Shown here: positions 48,811 through 60,471 of the stretch, piece after piece
How positions within the stretch are numbered: the first letter of the stretch is position 1
How the letters are laid out: each line of letters begins with the position of its first letter
DNA from: Epiperipatus broadwayi
Taxonomy: Eukaryota; Onychophora; Udeonychophora; Euonychophora; Peripatidae
DNA length: 64,000 bases
Direction of reading: 5' to 3'
Assembly: GCA_028023455.1 (NCBI GenBank)
Contig: JAQFVV010012446.1
Coordinates: 7,375,501 to 7,439,500, forward strand
The notes under the pieces: generated by a model
Database searches by the model: none
Told to the model about the DNA's origin: nothing
The model's input: only the letters and a program-made list of their open reading frames with translations
Translations under genes and position numbers: made by a program

Positions 48811-48966
48811 CTGAGAGATCAAATTTAACATTTTGTAAGGTTTGGAAGAGTTCTTCAGGATTAGGATACCGAACATTTAATTCTAACTGTCTTACAATAT
48901 ATTCATCTTTACTTGTAACTCGTCCTGCCTCCATTGATAAACCTATTGTATCTAATAAAATAGTTC
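48811..48966 (-). CDS. prune: PRUNE homologue, exon with motif IV aspartate
   Basis: A 156-nt exon from acceptor TTTAAAG (before 48966) to donor TCAG|GTAGG (after 48811), phase 1 in and out. It encodes TILLDTIGLSMEAGRVTSKD followed by EYIVRQLE...NPEELFQTLQNVKFDLSG. The Asp in TILLD is the metal-binding motif IV residue (human PRUNE1 TIILDCVNMD). SKDxxxVxxLE and the KFDxSG end are also conserved. The open frame running past the donor is intron. Confidence 0.93.
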
Positions 48967-50029
48967 CTTTAAAAAAAAAAAAAAGAATATATATTTTAAA
49001 GTTATCACAGACAAATAATAATAAGTATTTATAAATAAATCAATGTACATATATATATATATATTTACTCCCCCCCCTCCCCATTTTTTTTTGTTATAAC
49101 TAAAATATATTTTAATTTGCATTTATTTTCATTGTAAATATTTGCATTTCTTTGTCATATAATATTTAATTATATCTCATATTCGTATCACAGTTAAAAA
49201 AGTTACTGTGAATGAATACATTTGAAATGTGTTTCATAATATATATATACTGGAAGATTTTAAAAAATGTTAACAAACATTCTGGGTGAAGTAAGTAAAA
49301 TACTTCTATCCATGCAATAACCTTCTAAATTCAATAATGATGATAATAATAAAAAACTGATAAGAAAAATATTACCCATAACTGTTAGCATTTTTTGTAA
49401 ACCATTTGTACTTTATTAATAAGGTTGTATTAATGTTTTTGCTCAACTAGACAATTAAATTCCTTCTACCTGTTCCTCCACCCCATTTAAACTTCTACCT
49501 CATTAATAAAAAACAACAACTAATAAATGGAAAAATATTATTCCGCCTACAACTTTTCATTATTATACTTGAAAATATAATTCTAAATAAGCGACACCAG
49601 AATAATTTTTATTCATAAAAAAATTTGATGTTTGTTCTTTAGAAGTATCTACCAGTTGAGCTGAATTTCGGCAGTTATTACACCCTAAAACTGACAATTT
49701 GAACTTTTAGGATTGTCATGTAATCAAGGTAAGTAACTCTCTTAAGGAGTATACTATGGCTACAAGTTTACAAATAATTCTATTATTGCATCCACTAATA
49801 CATAGTGACTGGTCCTCCAATAATGATATTATTAATAACAGTAACATTTTCTCCTTAAAAAAATAATATTTCAAATGTGAAGTTTCATAATCAGTATAAA
49901 AATTGAAAAATGCACGTTCAACGAGTAATAAGACAAAATGATTGATAGATTAAAATCGGAAAGGAAATGCAGACATTCGCTAATCATAGTTAATTTAGAT
50001 CTTGAAAGAAACATATAAATTTAAAGAAC
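48967..50029. other. intron sequence, nothing recognised
   Basis: AT-rich intron with an AT microsatellite and C-run near 49045-49085. Confidence 0.5.
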
Positions 50030-51260
50030 ACTATGTTAATCCCCTTAAATCCATCGATAAACACTGTTTTATATGATGACAATTATATACTGAACAGGTG
50101 GAGGGAGTATTTTGATCATACTTTGAATAATGATATATGGATTGTGATAATGACCTTCAATGTTATATGTATTCTACTTATTTAGATTTGGATACAAATA
50201 TCCAGCTTAATGAAGTAAAAGCAACTCCTAATAAAGAAAAACTACAGGTCCTAATAAAATATTTGGATAGGTTTGAAAATATGGTAGTGATGTGTTAACT
50301 TCAAAATAGCAAAATTTGAAAGAAACGTATGAATCCATGAGTTATGTCACCTAATCTTTAGGATGTTTCCTATGTTCGAATAAAATAAAATAAAGGGGAC
50401 TATAGCAACTATCATGAAATACCACTGTTATCCACTTCAGCAAAGATTTTTTTCAAGAATTTTATCAAGTAGAGTGCTTTATGTTATAGATGAATAGATA
50501 TCAGTCAATTTGATTCTAGAAAATCAGAAAGAATTATGTTTTTTGTTGCCAGACAAATGTAAAAAAAAATGGTAAAAGCAAATAAGCGATTTATATAATG
50601 CTTTTATTGAATAAAAGAGATTGACTGAATTATTAGAACAAGTCATTATTTAAAATTAGTTGGTTGTCCACCAAAGTTCTTTTATATATGTTCCACACAA
50701 GGGAATGAGAAGAAGTGTTATTACTATAGACAGCAAATCTAAGACATAGGAAGTGATAACTGGTGTCAAATAAGGATGTGTATGTGTATTTGCTCCAACA
50801 TTGTTTTAAATTTCTAAGATAGTGATCTTTGGAACTGTATATAGGTGGCTTAATAAAGCAGGATCAAGATGCATTACAGTTTGATGGAGGAATTTAAAAT
50901 TGAATCAATTAAAAGTGAAAGCTGGAACTTCATCTTCTTGAATTAATAATATGCTGATGGTTGCATTATTTTTGTTTAAAAGTTGATATATAGGATGTAC
51001 TTTAGCAGTCACTGATCAAAGAAAAATCATCAGCAATTTCCAGCTTTGATGGTTATCAACTTGAGAATGTAAACCAATTTAAATGCCCTGGTGATTTTAT
51101 AGGTAGAAAGATTCAGATGTTGAAGTGGAACACGAATTTAATGTGCTGCTGCAATTTTTAACAACTTAAAAGAGGAATATTTCATTGCAGTGATGCAACT
51201 ACTGTGACTAAATTAATTTTCTACTTCTTCCTTTTCCTATGTATTGATTTCTACTTTAAC

Positions 51261-51395
51261 ATATCATACTATTTACACCTTTCTTAAATACTTTATCAAT
51301 ACTCTTTATTTATATCAAACTAACAGTTTCGACTGTCATGCAGTCATCATCAGCCATTGATAAAGTGTTTAAGAAAGGTGTAAATGGTATGATAT
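51261..51395. repeat. 40-bp inverted repeat around a 55-base loop, inserted in LINE
   Basis: Arms 51261-51300 and 51356-51395 are complementary at 38 of 40 positions (ATATCATACTATTTACACCT on the left; AGGTGTAAATGGTATGATAT on the right). The insertion interrupts LINE sequence. CTAAATTA (left, near 51208) and CCAAATTA (right, near 51397) may be a target duplication with one mismatch. The loop holds a hammerhead-like core on the minus strand. Confidence 0.85.
51313..51355 (-). ncRNA. hammerhead-like ribozyme core, second type
   Basis: On the minus strand: CTGATGA (51353-51347), one extra T, stem II GACTG-CATGA-CAGTC (five perfect pairs), GAAAC (51330-51326), TGTTA loop, then GTT as the cleavage triplet with stem III AC/GT. 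The 40-bp inverted repeat outside it would be a very long outer stem I. Immediately beside the core only weak T-G wobbles can form, and the bulged T after the core is atypical. The pattern matches hammerheads, but activity is uncertain. Confidence 0.5.
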
Positions 51396-51870
51396 ACCAA
51401 ATTAGTTGTAAGTAGAGTTGTGATTTTATCAAATTTATTGTATGGAAACGAATCCTGGATTCTCTATTGTTGTTAGCATAATGTCATTAGAAAAATTTCA
51501 CTTAAAGATGTTCCATTAAATTCTAAAGAATATGATAGCAAGACCATAAAATTAATTAAACAATATATTCTTCAGCATTCTGGATGTAATACTATAGTTT
51601 TCTATTACAAAGTTATATCTTTATTGGACAGGACATGCAGAACGAATGAACAATAACAGATTTTTTAAAATAAGTATTTTATGGTGAACTTGAACATGGT
51701 ACTCATGAGAAGAGGTGCTATAAATTATCTTAAAGATCCTTTAAAAATGGTGGTGCAATTTCCATTGATAAAATAAAGCTGAGGATAGAATACCAAGAGA
51801 TGGTTATAAGTAGACAAGATAATATAAATCATTCAGAATAAAAAAAGTTCTGTAGTAGAAGTTAAAAACT

Positions 51871-53069
51871 AGCACTACAAAATATTAACTAAACAGAATA
51901 ACAAACCAACATGATTTTTAAGGGTATACATTTGTGGTTCATAGATTTGATTGTATAATTATTGCAAAAGTCATTTGTAGTACATTATTATTTTTTGTCT
52001 TTATATCTTCTTGGAATTGGAATGGCAATACATGTCTGTGAGTGGCTGCTATTAATTTATATATAAAAATCCATAATGTAATTGTCAGTGCATTTCTATA
52101 CCAAGATATCCTAAATGAAATTTAGAAAAATTTTTTTTAATTATCTGAGAATTTTCTAAGCGAGTTTAAAATTTTTTGACTGCTTCATACACAGTTAATC
52201 AAATAATCAATCAGTGTTAGTCAGAAAATAGCTATTTAACTATTCTTAATTAAATGCAAGTTGGATTGATGAATATAGATATTTTGTTACAAAAAAAAAA
52301 AACCATGATGCAACCTTCACTGTTCACGAAATTAGTATGATTAAATATATAGCTCAATAACATTGTAGTTTGCCATTAAATATATAAATATCTTATTTTT
52401 CTAATAATGAGTGTTCTTTATTACAGAGTAATGTCTCGATTTATAAAACTTAATACTATTAATTTTCTATTTTTCTCAAAGTTAGCAATTCATGGTTTCC
52501 ATGTATCATAACTTGTTAAATGAAGGTTTAGCAATCGGAAGTTTATGAAGCCCATTTGTCAGAATTACATTTCCATAAAAAAAATTTCAGACTTTTCCCT
52601 CAAATTTCAATATAAACCATAATATAATCCATTTGAAAAGAGAATATGTATATAATTTGATCAAAAAGTTGAAATTTAAGTTTTTTACTTAGTTCCTCCA
52701 CCTCTGCAAGTTATCACATATTTCTATAATTTATACATAAAAATAAAATTACTTAAGAAACCAAACAAATTAGAATATAGATAACAACAACAATAAAAGA
52801 TCCATAGAAATATATTTATCAATATAAAAACTAAGATGTTTTAAGGACATTTTATTTAAAAATCTAACTATTTATTAACCCATCTCGAAATGGTATTTTT
52901 TCCAATTTTGTAGTATTTTTTATTTTTAAAGATGTATTTGTATTAATTAAAAAAAAAAAAATCAAACTTTCAGCAATTGATCAAATGCTTTTAAAAATAA
53001 TTGAAACAATTTGAATATTAAAAAAAATGTAATTGTTAGCAAAATTATATAAACATACACAAATCTTAC
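51871..53069. other. intron sequence, nothing recognised
   Basis: AT-rich. No gene or classified repeat. Confidence 0.5.
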
Positions 53070-53179
53070 CATATAATAAATTAGCAATTTTTTCGTCTAA
53101 TAAAGCAGGTCCTTTGTTAAGTACTTTTTCTGCCACTAGAGTGCAGCACGAACCAATCATTTCAATGGTAACTTCACAT
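53070..53179 (-). CDS. prune: PRUNE homologue, exon after the DHH motif
   Basis: A 110-nt exon between acceptor ATTGTTAG (before 53179) and donor TATG|GTAAGA (after 53070), phase 2 in and phase 1 out. Its first base completes the Arg codon begun in exon 60472-60755. It reads CEVTIEMIGSCCTLVAEKVL, then KGPALLDEKIANLLYG, matching human PRUNE1 [20 protein letters not shown]. The VGSCxTLV helix supports the active site in the DHH domain. The seven-kilobase intron before it holds the CR1-like LINE. Confidence 0.94.
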
Positions 53180-54130
53180 CTAACAATCATATAACGGGTT
53201 TATTAAAAATGATGGTTTATATCGCAAATTTAATAAAGATAATGATACATATATATAGTAAAAAACAAACAAGCAATGATTAAATATAACAAAAAGTTCA
53301 ACTTTTCATTATAAATATATTTACAAAGAATATAATTTTTTCCAACTCCTACTTTCATCTCAAATTTTATATTCTCATTTATTTTAATTAACTTGACTTT
53401 GGTTTAAATTATTTACACACTCTTTAAGATATAGTAGAAAGTTTTTTAAAATTTAAATGTAAAATAAATACCATGATAGTTTTTGTAATAATAAGAATAC
53501 TATTAATTCATTCATTAACTCCTGAGTCAAAAAGTCTGATTAAAATTTATAATGAGAATACTACATAATCTATGAACTGTTTCTATTCCTTACTTTAATT
53601 CATTATAACCCCTAAAAATCATTGTCTCTGCGAAGTTGATATACTATCATGAAATAAAATGTCTATCTTGGCCACTTATAAGATATTTTATCTTTTACTA
53701 CCTCTGACTAAGTTGGGATGTCTCAAAATATGGTGCACCCAATTCAAACTTCTGACCATAATTTGAGAGACAAAAGACTTTTTCTCTTTTATCAAGTATA
53801 TAATCTCATCACTTGATTTTTCCCTCTATCCATTGTTGACACTTAGGATACTATCATCAAGTAAAAGCTTCATCATAATTGGCATAATTTTTCATAGTTT
53901 GCCAAACTCTAATCAATCCATTTTAGTATTACATTCTAAACTTTAATCAAGTCTTTGTGCAAGCTTTCTAATATTTCATTTGAATTAATGTCATTATGGT
54001 CATTTGGTATGTTTACACCACACAGATGCCAAGCTCTTTTTTTAGCCGCCCTCCGCTGAATTATTTTGATTAATCTTTCACAATAAAAGGAAAACAGAAA
54101 AAACAAAAAATTAAAAATATACATATTTTC
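53180..54130. other. intron sequence, nothing firm
   Basis: AT-rich. A short minus-strand frame at 54124-53936 (QRRAAKKRAWHLCGVN) is contiguous with the hAT remnant to its right, but I cannot assign it. Confidence 0.45.
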
Positions 54131-54139
54131 AATTCCGGT

Positions 54140-54530
54140 GTTACAAATTAATTTTTCTTGCTTTCATATATGAAAATTCTTTCACAATATTGTCCAAATG
54201 TAAACCATTACAGATTTCACTTTCTATGCTTATAATAGCCAAATTTGTAAGGCACTCTTGTGTTGTGCTTGAACATAAATGTTTTTGTTTTAATTTTAAT
54301 TTAGAGAAAGATCTTTCTTGTGAAACAATTTGTTAATTTTAATGCTAGAAAATTATGCAAAGCTATTGTTAAATTTAGAAACAATACATTTAAATGTGAC
54401 AAAAGTCAAATGATTTCACAATTTCTAATACTGTTTTGTAAGAAATTAACAAATACTATGTTGCATAATCTGGGTTTTTATCATAATAAATCCATTAATG
54501 ATGCAAGAATATTTACCGATCTTTAAATCA
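54140..54530 (-). pseudogene. hAT transposase C-terminal (dimerisation) remnant
   Basis: Minus-strand translation, with one frameshift near 54325, reads NLTIALHNFLAL followed by QERSFSKLKLKQKHLCSSTT, then ECLTNLAIISIESEIC and LDNIVKEFSYMKARK. This is the hAT C-terminal dimerisation segment of the ZMYM1-like type (family pattern GERSFSKLKLIKxYLRSTMSQERLxxLALLSIE). It belongs to another hAT lineage than the transposase at 24353. Nothing upstream of the dimerisation segment survives. Confidence 0.7.
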
Positions 54531-54949
54531 CAAATAATTTTATTGATATGTATATATTACTATTGTCAGCAACTTGTCAAACAGTGGACTTATTTGAACA
54601 AAATGGTTAAAATAAAATTAATTTAGAAATTTTTTTTAAAAATCTTAATCTACCCATAAATCTGCAATCCCTTAAACACCCTTGGATATCATATTGGTAA
54701 ACATAAGCAAGACTGGTTTATTCCAATCATTAACATTTCTAATTTTCTGAGCAAAGTTTTTACATTTAATCCTGTATATGACATAAATTACAAGTAATTA
54801 AAAGCCTACACAATCAACATATACACTCAAATTTATCAATAATTAATTTTATTTCATATAAGCATTTTTAAGCATATCGAATTTCTGACTGAAATTTAAT
54901 TACTTACTCAAATTTACACTAGATGACACTAGAGTAGATATGTAAGAGT

Positions 54950-57900
54950 ATGTTTGCCTGAAATTAGAATTAGGGATGTTTGTAGATAAAGTAAATAAAC
55001 AGGGGAGTAGAGATATTTGTGTTATGGTGGGACAAATAATTTGTCAGTCACTGGAGAGAATAATGGATGAGTACAAAGAATTGATTAGTAGTTTAAATAA
55101 GGTTAAAAAATGAGCAGGAATAGTTGGATTACTACCAAGATTTGACAATAGGTATATGTTAGATAGGGCATATTCTATAAATGAGATTGGAAAAACTGCA
55201 ATAGAAATAATGTTATGCTTATGAATGTGTAGAATTTTTTTTATTAGTAAGATGGAGTTATACAGTAAAGATGGATTGCATTTAGCAAAACAAAGAAGTG
55301 AAGTATTAGGGGTTTTGATTTATGAAAAATATTATAATTTGGGAAACTTATAAAGAAAGGTAGGGTTTTATATTACAGTATTATCAAAATGATTAACAAC
55401 GGATGGGATGTAAGAAATAAACAAAGAGAAGCTTATCTAGATGTATGTAAATGTGGAGAGGGAATGGGTCAATAAACTAATGATAAACAAACTAACTACA
55501 AATATAATAGAGAAGCAAGAACCAAAAGAATTTATAAAAGAGCAGAAAGAAAGAAATTGTAAAAATTGGATATTTGAATATGCAAGGTGGTTAGGAGACC
55601 AGAAAAGTAGTTGGAATTAAACAAAGCAATTAAAAATGAAGAGCTTGAGATACTAGCAGTAGTGGAAACACATCTAAAAGATGAACCTACAATAAAAAAT
55701 TTGGTATGGCAAGGTATAAATAGAAAAGAAAAAAGGAGTGGTGGTATAGGAATTATGTCAAAAAAATATTTAAATATTGTAAAGTGTCAAGAACATTTGT
55801 GGTTTGAGATAAGGTTAGGAAGACAAGAATGAATGGTGGCTATAGTGTATATGGCCACTAGAGATAGTCAAACTATAATGGAGTGAAAAATTGTATAAAT
55901 GAATGCCTATTTAAGGGCATACAGAGTTTAAAAAATAAAAAAAAGAAGAAAATTATGGTTATAGGGGATATAAATAGGTATATTGAGGAAATTGATGACT
56001 TAGATAATAATAGGGAGCATCTGAAAATTTTTTGTCAGAGAGCAAATTTGAAGATAGAAAATTTATCAAATATTTATGAGGGCCAACATACATGGTCTAG
56101 ATATAATAAATTCAACACAATAGATTTTAGTATGGAAAATTAAAGTTTTTGATAATGAAGAGTGAGTATGTAATAATGATCATAATTTCTTTATAATAGA
56201 AATGGTTAGTAATGTGATGGAAAATAATAATAAAAGTAGAAAGAATAGTAAAATAAATGGAGAAGGAATAATAAGAATAAGTTAGAAGAATATAAAATAA
56301 AAGTAGAAGTTATGGAAGAGTTTATTGGGAAAGAATATAAAGATTGGTATGCTGAAGTAGAAAATGTGGCAAATAGAGTTTTAGGTGAGAGTATTCAGAG
56401 AAATAAAAATAATAGGAAAGTAAGAATAAGTAGAAGTGTAAAAGGGAGGAAAAAAGAATGAAGAGAATATAAATGTGCTATTAAGGATACAGAAAGTGAA
56501 AAAGATATAAATATTAAAGGGGAAATCTATTTAAATAAAAAGAAGTTGGCTAAAATAGATAATTATAAAGAGAGAATGAAATTAAATACTAAATTATTGG
56601 AAGATACTAATAAAAGTAGAAGAGATGGGAATAAAACATTTTGGAAATATATTAAAAGAAGGAATGTAGCGAAGAGAGAAATAGTATTATTCAATGATGA
56701 GAAAGAGTAGTTCCAGAAAAGAATTAGTCAATCTTAAATAAGTATGTAATGGATGTAGAAAAGATGTTAGATGTGGACAGAATAATAACAATCATAAAAG
56801 CACATAGTAATGGAAATTTATGAATTGAATGAGGCAAGGAAGAACATGAAAAATGGGAAGGCATGAGTTTACATGGACGGGACATAGAGATGGTGATGAA
56901 TTTGGGAAATAGGATAAAATTAAATTTATTATCATGCTTTAATAACATGGCACTAAAGAAAGAATTCCCAGATAGCTGGAATAATACAAGAGTGAGGCTA
57001 TTATTTAAAAAAAGGGGTAAAGACCATAGAAAGATAAACAATTATAGACCGGTAGAGATAACATGGGTGTCGTATAAAGTTTTTGTATAGATGATGGCTG
57101 GAAGGATGGCAAAATAGATGAAAAAAAATAATATAGTGAGAAAAATTCAAAACGGTTTTAGAATGGTTAGATGTATCGGAGATAGTTTATTTGCAGTCAC
57201 CCAACTTATAAAAATGAATAGAAATATAAAAAATTTATATGGGTTTTTTATAATATAGGGGGGATTTTATAGGGATTGAATAAAATATGTTGGTTTTGTT
57301 TTTTAAATTTGGGGGTGGATGGGGGTTTGGTATATTTATTTAGAGATTTTTTAAAAATATTATTTTTATTATCACTATATATAGTATAGTTAAGAGTGAA
57401 ATTGAAATGGGGGGGGGGAAGTGGGGCCCTTTTTCTTCTTTTTTTTTTTTTGATTTAGAGGAGAGGAAAGGAAAGAAAAAGGGGGGGGGAGAAAAAACAA
57501 GAGGGGGGGGAGGTGGGGTTTTTTTGGGTTTTTTTTTTCCATTTTTTGGGGGAAGGGAGGGGGGAAAAGATGGGGAGGAGGAGAAGAGGAAAAAAGGGGG
57601 GGGAAGAAGAAAGAAAAAAATAAAAAAAAAAAAGGGGGGGGGGGGGGGGGAGGAAAAAAAGGGGGGGGGGTTTTATACGAGAGATGCAAAAAGAAAAATG
57701 AAAATGTTTGATAGATTCCAATTTAGTCAAAATAGTATTTAATTGGGTTATGAATAAAGAGCAGGTAACAAGATGGGTGAGAAAGGTAAGGCGGTATGCA
57801 GAAGATATGCATAAAGACTTTATATGTCAGTATACTTGTACAAAGGGTAGGATGATTGTATTAGGAGGATTGTTGGGTGTTATAGTGGCAAAGATTAAAA

Positions 57901-58443
57901 TAGAAGAATAAATGTATAATAAAAAAATAGGGAGTTGGAGAACTAGTATGGAGAATAAAAAGAGTTTAAATATAGATAGAAGTAAACAGAATATTGGATG
58001 CAAGTTAATTTATGATAATAGCAGGGAAAGTACTTTACTATTTAAGGCTGGAACAGGATCACTAGCAACAAAAGAATATACACATAAATAGAGAAATATG
58101 GGAGATTTAGTCTTCAGGTTATGCAAGGAAGGCATTAAAAATATTAGGCATCTACTAATGGAATGTAAATACTTACAAGCAGAAAGGAAACAAATAATGA
58201 TGTCATGGGAGAATAAATATAAACAAAGTGATTACACTGAAAGTGGGTTATTGGTCTTTATGCTGGGGATGGAAAAAGATCAGGGGGATCTAGATACAAA
58301 GGCCATAGAGTGGACAAAGATAATGTTGCGGAAATGGGATGGGACAGGATAGAGAAGAATATGGGAAAAACTTAGGGTGGAGAATGGAAAGGCAAGATAA
58401 GATGCCTATTGGCTGAGAGATTTCTGACTTTGATAAAGGAATA
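54950..58443 (+). mobile_element. CR1-like LINE, copy 2, with esterase-like ORF1, endonuclease and RT
   Basis: The longest LINE in the window, antisense to PRUNE. An ORF1 remnant (about 54985-55350) resembles SGNH/GDSL esterases: a VMVGQII block, GLLPRFDNR, and KDGLHLA, the Asp-x-x-His motif at 55266-55287. ORF2 begins near 55590 with ILAVVETHLKDE (APE endonuclease). It continues with KKIMVIGDINRYIEEID and HTWSRYNKFNTIDF (55883-56143), then the RT entry VRLLFKKRGKDHRKINNYRP (about 56990-57050). After the corrupt stretch at 57240-57675, the C-terminal part resumes with LCKEGIKNIRHLLMEC (about 58115-58165). The 3' end matches copy 1 (TGGCTGAGAGAT...ATAAAGGA). Frameshifts throughout. Confidence 0.82.
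57240..57675. other. homopolymer-rich stretch, probable assembly error
   Basis: Within the LINE, sequence degrades into runs of G, A and T (up to some 17 G at 57634-57650), giving nonsense G/K- or P/F-rich frames on both strands. Flanking sequence on both sides still matches LINE copy 1 (13850-14700), and the palm and thumb regions that should be here are missing. Such composition appears nowhere else in the window. Low-quality consensus or gap filling is likelier than biology. Confidence 0.7.
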
Positions 58444-58832
58444 ATCATATCACATCACTATCACATATAAGTATAATTTTTTTTGTTTGAAAAAACTTTG
58501 CACTAAAAAAAAAAAAAAAGCACTTATTTCTAATATATTTTTAGCTTCAAATTACTTGGTCTTTTAAAGTTCCTCTCAAATTGTTAAATACACTTCACAT
58601 TTTCTTATACTTTTCTTTTAGCAATGTAGATTGCAGCATTTGTTTAAGTGTCATTATTTATGAGAAATAGTTTCATATACATCTTCAGTGCCTAAAATAG
58701 GCTGATCATGTGATATTACAAAATCATTTAAGACTTCAAAATTTACTTATCCTCTAGGGATAGAACTGAAAAACCAGTTTAAACTGCAATGATTTTTTCT
58801 CTCATCTCTTTGGCAGAAGTCCATCATATAAT

Positions 58833-59431
58833 AGGGTGATCAGAATGATTCAATCAAAATCGGGACATGATGGCCAGTCATTTTTATAGTATTGCATCCC
58901 ATTTTTTTTATAAAACTCCATTCCTATGTATATTCATCGTTATAAATACACTTCCTCTTTGGCATGTTGTCTAGTGTTTAGGGTTATTAATATTCTTATT
59001 AATTTTATCACTATAGAAAATTAATATCAACAATGAACTAGCAAAACTACACTGTCAATCAAAGAAGAGCAAGCACAGTTCAAATTCCAGCGTAAAAAAT
59101 TTCAACTGCGCACGCCCCAAGGCGAGGGTGGATGCAAGAATGTGTCTAGCTTGAGAACGCGGCCATATAATGTAATAGCGATCCTTGTTTTGGTGTTGGA
59201 ATTTGCCTGAAGTTTTTATAATATTACTTTAGAGACTGAAGTGAACAGAGAGGGTCAAGAAACTATCATTTTTGCAAAGAATTGTTTATGTAAGAACAAA
59301 TAATAACTATGAGTATTTGAAAATCGGGATATACGACGACGACGACGATCCCAAAAAGACATTTCAGGAACATGGGACACCTAACCAGAAATAAGGCCAA
59401 ATTCTGAAAAATGGAGACATCTGGTCACCCT
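58833..59431. mobile_element. non-autonomous TIR element, class unassigned
   Basis: A 599-bp segment whose ends are inverted repeats: AGGGTGATCAGA on the left, and AGGGTGACCAGA when the right end is read on the other strand. Subterminal CGGGACATGATGGCC and GGAGACATCTGG match further inward. The interior is richer in GC than the surroundings and has a CGA microsatellite at about 59334-59348. The flanks are ATATAAT and ATATATG, too repetitive to fix a target duplication. No transposase. Confidence 0.65.
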
Positions 59432-59995
59432 ATATATGTTTTGAACCCTAAAAATTGGACTCACAAAATTGAAAGTTTTTTTCTTTTTTTTTTGTCAGCA
59501 AACAATGAATTAAACAACTTTGGATTATTTTTTTTTTGTGAAACTGCTTTTAATTAAAGACTTCAACTAATTAACTCTTTTTTAATTTTTGAGATTTTTT
59601 TTTTTTTATGATAAAAAAGAGTAAAAGTTAATTATATTAACCCATTGGAAAGGGGGGGGGGTACACATTAAAGAAAAACTTTAAAATTATAAAAAAATAA
59701 TAATAATGAGTTTTATTTACTTTAGGGAAAAAAATTGCAAATTTATTTAAAAAAAGAAATTATATTGATTTATTAAAATCATGTACTAAATAATTTAAAC
59801 AAGATAATTAACAGTAAGCAAAAGTTATGTTAAAATAAAATTTAAAAAAGTATACAGTATTTAATATTATCAGCTTAAAAATAAAATTCTAAATAGTTGT
59901 CACACATATGCAATGTGATAATTTCATTATATAAACATATAAATCATCAAAAATGAAATAAACATAATCCATTATGCTGCTTATAATTATCACTC
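59432..59995. other. intron sequence, nothing recognised
   Basis: AT-rich with T-runs and a ten-base G-run at about 59651-59660. Confidence 0.5.
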
Positions 59996-60140
59996 ATTGC
60001 AAGCCAGAGTAATCAATGGATGCAGGAAGATTTGTGCATAAAATCCTTATCTAGTGCCTACTGTATGGAGAGTTTTGTTCTGTTTGAACAGCTTATGAAA
60101 GCATAAAGAATGGTGATCATGTGATGTTTAGTGGTTTAAT
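59995..60140. repeat. PLE terminal-repeat fragment lacking the ribozyme
   Basis: GCAAGCCAGAGTAATCAATG, ATCTAGTGCCTAC and TGTATGGAGAGTTTTG are followed by GTGATCATGTGATGTTTAGT. The hammerhead segment between GTGCCTAC and the CTACTGTATGG arm has been deleted. No clear target duplication. Confidence 0.75.
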
Positions 60141-60471
60141 ATATGTTTATAAGCCTTGTTCAACATAATTGTAATCTATTTTATTCCTTAAATTTATATT
60201 ATATACACAGCAACACCTATCATCTTTATATATATAATTAATCAGAATCAGTAATAAAATTATGATAAAGCAACCCAAATACAAACAGAACAACAAAAAA
60301 TATTACTTATGCAATACATTATAATTAACAATATACATAAAATATACTATGTAAATATATATTATATAATTTTACATTCATTTTTAATCGACCAATTGTA
60401 TACAAAGATATTTATTCAAATTCTGACATACATACACAAATTATATAAAATTTATACAATATTAGAATTAC

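Larger units (their letters stand above)
50030..51870 (+). mobile_element. degenerate LINE in PRUNE intron
   Basis: Plus-strand relic with the usual ORF2 landmarks in order: LNRWREYFDH at about 50091, EVKATPNKEKLQVLIKYL at about 50214, KGDYSNYHEIPLLSTSAKIF at about 50394 (compare GDxxxCxNYRGISLLS), LLPDKC at about 50551, and VVRVVILSNLLYGNESWIL near 51405. Frameshifts and stops are frequent. A hairpin element at about 51213-51396 separates the last two blocks. Confidence 0.65.

Noticed and set aside
48749-48934. Open frame running past 48811 as coding
   Set aside because: A donor (TCAG|GTAGG) at 48811/48810 and in-frame continuation in the next exon show that the rest is intron.
57390-57742. 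ORFs of about 90-110 residues rich in Pro/Phe or Gly/Lys on both strands
   Set aside because: They are translations of homopolymer runs in a probably corrupt consensus. No protein features.
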